NCBI GenBank assembly: GCA_025362165.1
Contig: JANYHY010000145.1
Location: forward strand, 1-9,796
Direction: 5' to 3'
Length of the DNA stretch: 9,796 nt
DNA from: Myxococcales bacterium
GTDB taxonomy: Bacteria > Myxococcota_A > Polyangia > Polyangiales > Polyangiaceae
Part shown: positions 1-4,911 of the stretch, piece by piece
Position numbering within the stretch: position 1 is the first letter of the stretch
Layout of the letters: every line of letters starts with the position of its first letter
Notes under the pieces: model-generated
What the model saw: only the letters and a program-made list of their open reading frames with translations
Told to the model about the DNA's origin: nothing
Databases searched by the model: none
Position numbers and translations under genes: made by a program

Positions 1-102
1 CTTCAACATGAAGGAGATTTGGTGCATGAGCAGCCGTATGCACTGCGCGCGCCAAGACGACCCGGTTGCGAGGCGGAGGGGCGCAGGGCCCTGTTTTCGG
101 CC

Positions 103-157
103 TAGATACCAAGCTAACAAGCTCCAGGTACCCGTAGATAGGAAGCTAAGAAGCTCC
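103..157. repeat. 23-bp imperfect direct repeat, two copies
   Basis: Copies at 103-125 and 135-157 share TAGATA, then AAGCTAA, then AAGCTCC, with three mismatches across 23 bp and a 32-bp period. Each copy itself contains AAGCT twice. The copies are richer in A and T than the surrounding sequence. No function can be assigned; a regulatory site, the remnant of a longer array, or chance duplication are all possible. Confidence 0.6.
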
Positions 158-173
158 GCAACTCGACGGAGGC

Positions 174-203
174 GGGGTGTCCAACTGTCCGTCTGGACAC
201 CCC
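174..203 (-). terminator. Stem-loop after the 209-1138 gene, possible terminator
   Basis: GGGGTGTCC (174-182) and GGACACCCC (195-203) form a perfect 9-bp stem around a 12-nt loop. The stem begins five bases beyond the TAA stop (211-209) of the minus-strand gene, the usual place for a terminator or 3'-end stabiliser. There is no T-run after it on either strand, so it is not a canonical intrinsic terminator. In high-GC bacteria such stems without a U-tract are common at transcript ends, but termination here is inferred. Confidence 0.5.
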
Positions 204-208
204 TAGTG

Positions 209-1138
209 TTAGAAGACTTCGATTTTGCCCATTCCGACGCTGGTGCCCATGGGGTGAAATCGCACGATGAGCTTGTGCCATCGGCCGTTGCCGGTCTTGC
301 TGTCGCTCACGATCATGGCGGTCACGGCGTCCATGAGCTCGCGTCCCGTGTCTGGCGCTTCTAGCTCACCGAGCGCGGAGATCGCCGCGAGCTGCGTGTA
401 GAAGCGCGCCTTCTCGCGCGAAGTGTCGATCACGATCACCATCATCGCGCTCTGGAAAGAGCCTCCGAGCGAGCGCTTGATCGCGATGGCCGCAGCGACG
501 GCGACCGGGAACACGAGCTCGAGCGCCGGCTCCTTCACTGGGATCTTCACCGGCTCTGGCGCTTGAGAAGGCGCCTTCTGAAGGACAGCTGGCGGAGGCA
601 TCGACCGCGCATATCGAGGCGCCATCGTGATCGACGGCGGCGGCGTCGGCCTGCGGTGCTGATCGGTCATGGCGCGCTCGAGCGACGAGGCCGACTCGAA
701 CAGCGCGTAGTACGCGATCTGTGCTCCCTCCGCGCGCGCGAGCAGCGCATGCGCGCGACCCAAGTGACAGGCGATCCGCGACAGCATCTCCGCGTCCGCC
801 GCGTCGTCCAACACGATCTGCCGCGACATCAGCACCGTGAGGTTCGTGCGCTGTGCCTCCGCGTATGCGCGATCGAGTCGCGACTGCGGGCTCGCCGTGC
901 CATCGGCCTGCGCGGTCCACCACCATCGAAACACTCCGAGGTCCGGCGCGTAGCGACCCACGAGCTCCACGCGGCCCTCCCATAGCGGCGTCCCTGTGTT
1001 CGACCACCGCGCTACGTGCGCCTCGGGATCGATCAGCTCGTCGTCGTGAGCCGCGATCCGTGCGGAGTGCGCGTCCTGCAGTCGCGCGAAGTCGTCGCGA
1101 ATCGAATCATCCAGCCGGCGCACTGCCTCGAGGTCCAT
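209..1138 (-). CDS. Hypothetical protein, DUF6882-like N-terminal half
   Basis: 309-residue protein of unknown function with no signal peptide or clear membrane segment, so probably cytoplasmic. Residues 1-150 resemble my recollection of the DUF6882 pattern: a charged N-terminal helix, then a Gly/Val strand leading to an aromatic block (residues 67-75, LGVFRWWWT), then helices rich in Ala and Leu. A Pro-rich linker (about 163-204) joins this to a C-terminal domain (about 205-309) with a hydrophobic stretch (207-221), a strand ending in VIVIDTS (234-240) and a conserved-looking tail; I do not recognise that domain. The start is ATG 1138 with no good Shine-Dalgarno; a TATGTT hexamer (1150-1145) lies upstream at a distance compatible with a leaderless transcript. 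The gene diverges from the DUF4336-like gene across 38 bp, so they may be co-regulated. The reading frame is secure; the family assignment is tentative and made from memory. Confidence 0.75.
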   Translation of the reverse strand: MDLEAVRRLDDSIRDDFARLQDAHSARIAAHDDELIDPEAHVARWSNTGTPLWEGRVELVGRYAPDLGVFRWWWTAQADGTASPQSRLDRAYAEAQRTNLTVLMSRQIVLDDAADAEMLSRIACHLGRAHALLARAEGAQIAYYALFESASSLERAMTDQHRRPTPPPSITMAPRYARSMPPPAVLQKAPSQAPEPVKIPVKEPALELVFPVAVAAAIAIKRSLGGSFQSAMMVIVIDTSREKARFYTQLAAISALGELEAPDTGRELMDAVTAMIVSDSKTGNGRWHKLIVRFHPMGTSVGMGKIEVF

Positions 1139-1176
1139 CCGCGAAACATACTTCGATTTCCTCTATCATCCCAAAC
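1139..1176. promoter_or_regulatory. 38-bp divergent promoter region, possibly for two leaderless mRNAs
   Basis: This short gap must hold the start signals of both flanking genes unless promoters lie inside the opposite gene. On the plus strand TATCAT (1164-1169) ends seven bases before ATG 1177. On the minus strand TATGTT (1150-1145) ends six bases before ATG 1138. Neither start has a Shine-Dalgarno at normal spacing, and no convincing -35 is seen for either. The arrangement fits transcription starting at or next to both start codons, but -10 hexamers are easy to find by chance. Confidence 0.35.
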
Positions 1177-1887
1177 ATGGCGAACTCGCAAGAATGGAAA
1201 GTGCTGCCGCACGACAAGCTCGAGAAGTTGGACTCCAACGTCTGGCGCGTCCTCGGAGCACTCCCGAGCGGCCCCCTAAAGCGCGTGATGACTGTGGTCA
1301 AGAGCGCCAAAGGTACCCTCGTCATTCACAACGGCATCTGCATGGATGAGGCTGAAATGGCCGAGATCGAGGCGTTGGGCGAGCCAGAGGTCCTGGTCGT
1401 TCCGAACGGCTACCATCGTCTCGACGCCGCACGATACAAGCAGCGCTATCCGAACATGGTCGTGTATTGCCCGCGCGGAGGTCGCGCGCGTGTGGCGGAG
1501 GTCGTCGCCGTGGATGGCACGTACGAGAGCTTCCCGAACGACGACGTCTTGAAGATGGAGACGCTCGAAGGCACCAAAGAGGGCGAAGGCGCCATGACCG
1601 TCCAAGGCGAGATTGGCGCCACGTTGGTCTTGAATGACGTGCTGTTCAACATGCCACACGCGCCCGGCTTCGGCGGCTTCGTGCTCAAGACGCTCACCGC
1701 GTCGAGCGGCGGACCGAAGATGTCGCGGCTGGCGCGCTTCGCGCTGGTCAAAGACAAAGCCGCCCTGCGCGCTCACCTCGAGCGCCTGGCGGACACGCAA
1801 AAATTGGTGCGCATCATCGTGTCACATCACGACGTGATCACCGACAATCCGCGCGACGTCTTGCGTGGCGTCGCCGCGACTATCTGA
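1177..1887 (+). CDS. DUF4336-like protein, metallo-beta-lactamase-like fold
   Basis: 236-residue soluble protein. The pattern fits the DUF4336/metallo-beta-lactamase-like superfamily: an opening strand with LDSNVW (18-23), a strand TLVIHNG (47-53) where MBL enzymes carry their second strand, VPNGYHRLDAARY (75-87) followed by a strand YPNMVVYCP (91-99), and a C-terminal VSHHDVI (215-221) near the end. The HxHxDH zinc motif of true metallo-hydrolases is absent; only H80 and H217/H218 remain as obvious ligand candidates, so zinc hydrolase activity should not be assumed. ATG 1177 is chosen over a start at 853 because the extension would cover the 5' third of the opposite gene and is Arg/Pro-rich, low-complexity sequence. 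No Shine-Dalgarno is present. Its TGA directly abuts the stop of the convergent GH5 gene, with no spacer. Confidence 0.75.
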   Translation: MANSQEWKVLPHDKLEKLDSNVWRVLGALPSGPLKRVMTVVKSAKGTLVIHNGICMDEAEMAEIEALGEPEVLVVPNGYHRLDAARYKQRYPNMVVYCPRGGRARVAEVVAVDGTYESFPNDDVLKMETLEGTKEGEGAMTVQGEIGATLVLNDVLFNMPHAPGFGGFVLKTLTASSGGPKMSRLARFALVKDKAALRAHLERLADTQKLVRIIVSHHDVITDNPRDVLRGVAATI

Positions 1888-3315
1888 CTATTGCGCAGTT
1901 CCAGACAGCAGGAACGCGTGCTCGCCCGGTGAATAGGGACAAATGAACGTCGCGCGCCCGACCGATGATTGAAAGGTAGTGTCGACGCCGTCGCACGATA
2001 TCTTGTAGTCCTTCACCCAATCGATTGAAGCGGACACCTCGTGAGGCAGCCCTTTGGTCCTGAGAGTCGCGCGATAACGAACTAGCAATTGACCTGGCGC
2101 TGGGTGCTCGATCGCCAACAGATCTCCTGCGACGGCGCGCGGATAAGCTCGAGAGACCACGCGCACCGTGTCGGGTCGATACTTCGATTGATCGTCACGA
2201 ATGCCCCAAGATCCAGGCTCCCAAGCCCACACGGTGCTTGACGCTAATGCCTTGTCTTGCAAATCGAGCTCCGCGCTCAACCACTTTGGGCCTCGCGCGT
2301 TGGACTGGTCACAATCGAACTCCGTGACGAACATGGGTGTCTCCCAGGCCGCTGTCTCGCGTGAGGCCGCGGCCATGCTCGGCGCGAGCACCGCGGGATC
2401 CTCGGATTGCCAGCCGTGCTGATCGGGGATTGAGAATTGACCTGTATAGATATGAACCGCATAGACGCCTGGACCATGACTCCACGGGTCTGCGGGCAGC
2501 GCCGCTTGGTCGCTCTGATTGCGAGTCGCGGTCGGCTCGAAGAGGATCGGCGCGTCGCGATCGATCGCGTGCACGCGATCTGCGAAGCGCTCGTGAAAGT
2601 CGCGGAGCTCGGTCGGATTGAGCAATATCGGTTCGTTGAAGTCCTCGAAGCCCAGCACCTCCGGACGCAAGGACCACTTGCGCGCCATCTGCTCGACCGC
2701 TGAAATAAAGGCCTCTTGCAGGGGTCTTCCGTCGGACGCGGGCACATTGTCGAAGAAGCTGAACCCCGCGTTCAAACACACGGCGGTCGTTCTCCGACTG
2801 TCATCGCTCGGGCCTTGAAGCAGCTTGTCCGGCGGCGGCACGATCGCCCAGAGCGGCGCGCCGTCTTCACCTATTTCCTTCGAGTAGCCGTCTTGGTGCA
2901 TGTCCAAGATCACATAGAAGTGGTGCGCTCTGGCCATCGCCAATATCGCCTCCACTTTGTCGAAGAATGCAGGCGCGTATTGCAATGAATGAGGCTCTAG
3001 TGCGCTCCAATTGATCGTCAATCGCATCGCATTGAAGCCGAGCTCTTCGAACTTCTTGGCGCCGTCCTCGTCGAAGGAAGGGAACGTGTAATTGGGTATT
3101 CGCCCGTCGTCGAACGTGACGTCGAAGATGCCATTGACCTTGGTGTTGTAACCACGAAACAACAGCTGGCGGCCCTGCCCATCACGGAACGTGGCGCCCT
3201 CCACATGCACGGCAGCGGGGTCCGTGCGGCCGGGCGCGGACGGAGCGGTCGTCGCTTTGGAGCCACAAGCGGCGAAACCCGCACCAAACGAGAGCAAGAG
3301 GGCGAGGCGCTTCAC
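1888..3315 (-). CDS. GH5 glycosidase lipoprotein, endoglycoceramidase-like
   Basis: 475-residue exported hydrolase. It begins at GTG 3315 (M1-K-R, hydrophobic core, Cys17 in FAAC), a lipoprotein signal with an atypical Phe at -3, so it is probably anchored on the outer membrane or surface. A (beta/alpha)8 glycosidase of family GH5 follows: RGYNTKVNG (54-62), LDMHQDGYS (137-145), the acid/base Glu in FNEP (E228), HIYTG (288-292), the nucleophile Glu in VTEFD (E332), and WAWEPGSWG (363-371). DMHQD together with NEP is typical of endoglycoceramidase-type GH5 members, which cut the bond between oligosaccharide and ceramide. A beta-sandwich-like tail (about 400-475) completes the protein. An upstream extension of 71 codons is open but would run through the tandem repeat and into the Gre-like gene, and would destroy the signal peptide. 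The substrate is inferred; a beta-glucosidase or other GH5 activity is possible. It probably shares a transcript with the Gre-like gene 62 nt upstream. Confidence 0.88.
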   Translation of the reverse strand: MKRLALLLSFGAGFAACGSKATTAPSAPGRTDPAAVHVEGATFRDGQGRQLLFRGYNTKVNGIFDVTFDDGRIPNYTFPSFDEDGAKKFEELGFNAMRLTINWSALEPHSLQYAPAFFDKVEAILAMARAHHFYVILDMHQDGYSKEIGEDGAPLWAIVPPPDKLLQGPSDDSRRTTAVCLNAGFSFFDNVPASDGRPLQEAFISAVEQMARKWSLRPEVLGFEDFNEPILLNPTELRDFHERFADRVHAIDRDAPILFEPTATRNQSDQAALPADPWSHGPGVYAVHIYTGQFSIPDQHGWQSEDPAVLAPSMAAASRETAAWETPMFVTEFDCDQSNARGPKWLSAELDLQDKALASSTVWAWEPGSWGIRDDQSKYRPDTVRVVSRAYPRAVAGDLLAIEHPAPGQLLVRYRATLRTKGLPHEVSASIDWVKDYKISCDGVDTTFQSSVGRATFICPYSPGEHAFLLSGTAQ

Positions 3316-3323
3316 CGCCTGAT

Positions 3324-3383
3324 CTTGCCCTATTTCTCGCTCTATTTCTTGCCCTACTTCTCGCCCTACTTCTCGCCCTACTT
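3324..3383. repeat. 12-bp tandem repeat, five units
   Basis: Five contiguous 12-bp units (3324-3335, 3336-3347, 3348-3359, 3360-3371, 3372-3383) with plus-strand consensus CTCGCCCTACTT. The last two are identical, and divergence grows toward the GH5 gene. On the minus, transcribed strand each unit contains TAG in the same frame as the end of the Gre-like gene, so the stop at 3380-3378 is followed by four further in-frame stops. The array fills nearly all of the gap before the GH5 start and is purine-rich in the mRNA. It is most simply read as slippage expansion of the Gre-like stop-codon region; an effect on GH5 translation is speculation. Confidence 0.9.
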
Positions 3384-3848
3384 CACAGAAACGATCGCGA
3401 GCGAGCGCGCTCTGCCAGCGAGGGTCACTTCGCGGTCGTCTCCCTCTCGCGCACCCAAGAGCGCGCGACCCAGCGGCGACTTGGGAGTGACCACGTTCAC
3501 GCCGTCCAGCACGAGCCCGCCACCACACGATGCTACGAAGAACGATCGCGACTCGCCGTCTTGCTCCACGACGACGAGTGCGCCGAGCGCGACGGGGGCG
3601 TCCTTGAAATCGCGGAGGACAGTGGCCTCCACGTCCCGAATACCATCTTGTAGCTCTCTCACTCTGAGCGCTTGGCCGCGCGCCAAGTAAGACGCCTCTA
3701 GGGCGCGCGTGTCCTTGTCGTTCTCGGGCTTGGCCTCTTCGTGTGTCGCGCCTTCGCGAGCGGCGGCCTGCGCCTTCTCCAGCACCGCCAGATCAGCGCG
3801 CAGCGTGACGAGCAATTGCTCCTTCAAAGACGCTTTCTCGATAGCCAT
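3378..3848 (-). CDS. GreA/GreB-family transcription elongation factor-like protein
   Basis: 156-residue cytoplasmic protein. The C-terminal half is a clear Gre C-terminal domain: a beta-strand with LVVVEQDG (91-98) and the family signature TPKSPLGRALLGAREGD (121-137). The N-terminal half is helical and predicted coiled coil, with an acidic/polar segment PENDKDTRALEASYLARGQ (41-59) in place of the canonical GreA tip. Gre factors enter the RNA polymerase secondary channel and stimulate cleavage of backtracked RNA through acidic tip residues; D44 and D46 are candidates here, but the different N-terminus means cleavage activity is not assured. It may instead be one of the Gre-fold regulators that bind the channel without cleaving. 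The start is ATG 3848. The only nearby Shine-Dalgarno, AGGGG (3860-3856), is the 3' strand of the tRNA-Arg acceptor stem, seven bases upstream. The stop lies inside the last unit of the 12-bp repeat. Confidence 0.88.
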   Translation of the reverse strand: MAIEKASLKEQLLVTLRADLAVLEKAQAAAREGATHEEAKPENDKDTRALEASYLARGQALRVRELQDGIRDVEATVLRDFKDAPVALGALVVVEQDGESRSFFVASCGGGLVLDGVNVVTPKSPLGRALLGAREGDDREVTLAGRARSLAIVSVK

Positions 3849-3852
3849 TCAG

Positions 3853-3926
3853 CGACCCCTGGTGGATTCGAACCACCGACCTTGTCCTTAGAAGGGACCT
3901 GCTCTATCCAGCTGAGCTAAGGGGTC
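3853..3926 (-). tRNA. tRNA-Arg (anticodon TCT)
   Basis: A 74-nt cloverleaf folds fully on the minus strand: acceptor GACCCCT/AGGGGTC with discriminator G at 3853, D-stem GCTC/GAGC with a GG-containing loop, anticodon arm GGTCC-CTTCTAA-GGACA, a 5-nt variable loop, and T-arm GGTGG-TTCGAAT-CCACC. The anticodon is TCT (3892-3890), reading AGA/AGG arginine codons. The one non-pair is G-A at the outer end of the anticodon stem. CCA is not encoded: CTGA follows, so it must be added enzymatically after 3'-end processing. The 3' end lies four bases from the ATG of the Gre-like gene. A GATAAA hexamer (3943-3938) lies upstream as a weak -10 candidate, without a recognisable -35. Confidence 0.96.
3856..3860 (-). 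promoter_or_regulatory. Putative Shine-Dalgarno of the Gre-like gene inside the tRNA acceptor stem
   Basis: AGGGG on the minus strand, seven bases before ATG 3848, is the only ribosome-binding-site match near this start. The same five bases are the 3' strand of the tRNA-Arg acceptor helix, paired with CCCCT in the folded tRNA. Translation from this site would need an unfolded or uncut transcript. If RNase Z-type processing cuts after the discriminator base, the remaining message would start only four bases before the ATG and would be close to leaderless. Confidence 0.5.
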
Positions 3927-3973
3927 TGCGAGTGATCTTTATCACGGACGACACAGCGTCGCCGGGCCTGAAA
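3927..3973. promoter_or_regulatory. Short gap upstream of tRNA-Arg
   Basis: These 47 bases separate the stop of the 3974-4771 lipoprotein gene from the tRNA 5' end. They contain a 5-bp inverted repeat, GTGAT-CTTT-ATCAC (3932-3945), and within it, on the minus strand, GATAAA as a possible -10 for the tRNA. No -35 match is visible at 16-18 bp. Read-through from the lipoprotein gene is the alternative source of the tRNA transcript. Confidence 0.25.
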
Positions 3974-4771
3974 TCAGGGACACTTCTTCGTGGTGGTCTT
4001 GACGTGAAAATCCCCGTCCGCGGTCACGTTGAGATCTTGCTCTTGGTCCGCGCCGTGATCACCACACGTGACCTGCACGACGTCGATTGACGGTTTGGCG
4101 AGCAGACGATCCCAGTCCGCCGGGTGATCGAAGGTGACAGGCTCGCTCGGTTTGTCTTTGGGCGCGAATGCGTGGAGCTTGAGATTCGATTTGGAGATAC
4201 CGACGACCACGCTCGGCGTGTGACCGCACGCGCTTGCGCCGATCTGCAGCACCATCTCGGTGGCGCGGCCGTCGTGATCGTAGTCCGCGAACTTCATCAC
4301 GGTGTCCACTGGGCGCATCGCCAGATCCGCGATGTTGGGCTTCTTGCCGTCGTCGGCCTTCGTCGGCTTCCACCGACGCAAGTGAGAGTCCTGATCGTCG
4401 AACAGAGAGTCGAGGCGGAGATGCTCGTCCGCGGCACCAGGGCGCGAGCGCACGAGATCGAGATCGCCTTTCTCTCCGAACGCGAAGCCAGCACACGGAC
4501 AGGTAGACCATGCGTCGTCCACACACGTGGGGACCGGGGATTTAGCCCACTCCAGACGCCACTTCTCCGTCACGCCGTCGACGATGACCGTCTTCTCCTC
4601 GCGAATGACGGGGCCTCCTTCGCCGAGGAGCGCGTTCAATGGATCCTCTTTGACTGGCGGGCTGGCGTCCACGACTGACGGAGAGGTGCTTGGCGCCACG
4701 GGGTCTGGCTTCGGCGCGTCATTCGGTTTGTCGCACGCGCAGAGAGCCGCGATGAGGAGGAATCGTTTCAC
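3974..4771 (-). CDS. Hypothetical lipoprotein with EF-hand-like loop
   Basis: 265-residue protein of unknown function. The N-terminus is a short lipoprotein signal (M1-K-R-F, hydrophobic core, lipobox L-C-A-C with Cys13), then a Pro/Ala/Ser-rich linker to about residue 48, so the protein is probably tethered to an envelope membrane. The globular part has six Cys (83, 91, 93, 182, 236, 264) that could form disulfides in the periplasm, and an EF-hand-type loop DYDHDGRATE (163-172) matching DxDxDGxxxE, next to strand MVLQIG. Such single loops occur in VCBS/FG-GAP-like and dockerin-like calcium sites; calcium binding is inferred. The start is GTG 4771, without a strong Shine-Dalgarno, supported by the lipoprotein signal beginning right there. 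Related uncharacterised proteins are, as I recall, frequent in myxobacteria; I cannot name a family. Confidence 0.82.
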   Translation of the reverse strand: MKRFLLIAALCACDKPNDAPKPDPVAPSTSPSVVDASPPVKEDPLNALLGEGGPVIREEKTVIVDGVTEKWRLEWAKSPVPTCVDDAWSTCPCAGFAFGEKGDLDLVRSRPGAADEHLRLDSLFDDQDSHLRRWKPTKADDGKKPNIADLAMRPVDTVMKFADYDHDGRATEMVLQIGASACGHTPSVVVGISKSNLKLHAFAPKDKPSEPVTFDHPADWDRLLAKPSIDVVQVTCGDHGADQEQDLNVTADGDFHVKTTTKKCP

Positions 4772-4796
4772 GAAACATCCATAGCTTAGACTCCGC

Positions 4797-4899
4797 TGTC
4801 ATCCTGAGGTCGCGCAGCGGACGAAGGACCCCATGCCCTTCGATTTGACTTAGGGTGCACGTAGGGTGGTCCTTCGGCCGCGGCTGCCTCAGGATGACA
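4797..4899. repeat. Palindromic intergenic element (TGTCATCCTGAGG type)
   Basis: Perfect 13-bp terminal arms TGTCATCCTGAGG (4797-4809) and CCTCAGGATGACA (4887-4899) enclose a second inverted match, CGAAGGACC (4822-4830) against GGTCCTTCG (4868-4876), around a 37-nt centre that pairs only weakly. The 103-bp unit could fold into one long interrupted hairpin in RNA or single-stranded DNA. It starts 12 bases past the stop of the LamG-like lipoprotein gene and ends 25 bases before the next gene start. Elements bearing TCATCCTGAG and CGAAGGA motifs are, as I recall, dispersed in many bacterial genomes; whether this one is multi-copy cannot be judged from one window. It could also act as a transcript 3' end. 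Confidence 0.8.
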
Positions 4900-4911
4900 A
4901 CAAGGTGGTGG

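Larger units (their letters stand above)
1..208. other. Left-edge non-coding stretch
   Basis: I see no convincing gene here. The stretch holds a 23-bp imperfect direct repeat and a perfect stem-loop directly past the stop of the neighbouring minus-strand gene, both listed separately. A small plus-strand reading frame can be drawn from ATG 26, with an AAGGAG nine bases upstream, but it runs antisense into the last 155 bases of the 209-1138 gene and its translation is Arg-rich with no recognisable domain, so it is not called. What lies to the left of the window is unknown, so the left part could be a downstream or upstream region of an unseen gene. Confidence 0.6.

Noticed and set aside
26..364. 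Plus-strand small reading frame with AAGGAG nine bases before ATG 26
   Set aside because: The translation is Arg-rich low-complexity sequence, runs antisense to the end of the 209-1138 gene, and shows no domain; the Shine-Dalgarno match alone is not enough.
3324..3383. Possible CRISPR array
   Set aside because: Units are 12 bp, contiguous and without spacers; no cas gene is near.
3316..3528. Longer GH5 protein starting at 3528
   Set aside because: The extension crosses the tandem repeat and part of the Gre-like gene in another frame, and would bury the lipoprotein signal that begins at GTG 3315.
3853..3926. tRNA-Arg as an attachment site of an integrated element
   Set aside because: No integrase or phage gene is present, and I see no second copy of the tRNA 3' end within the window.
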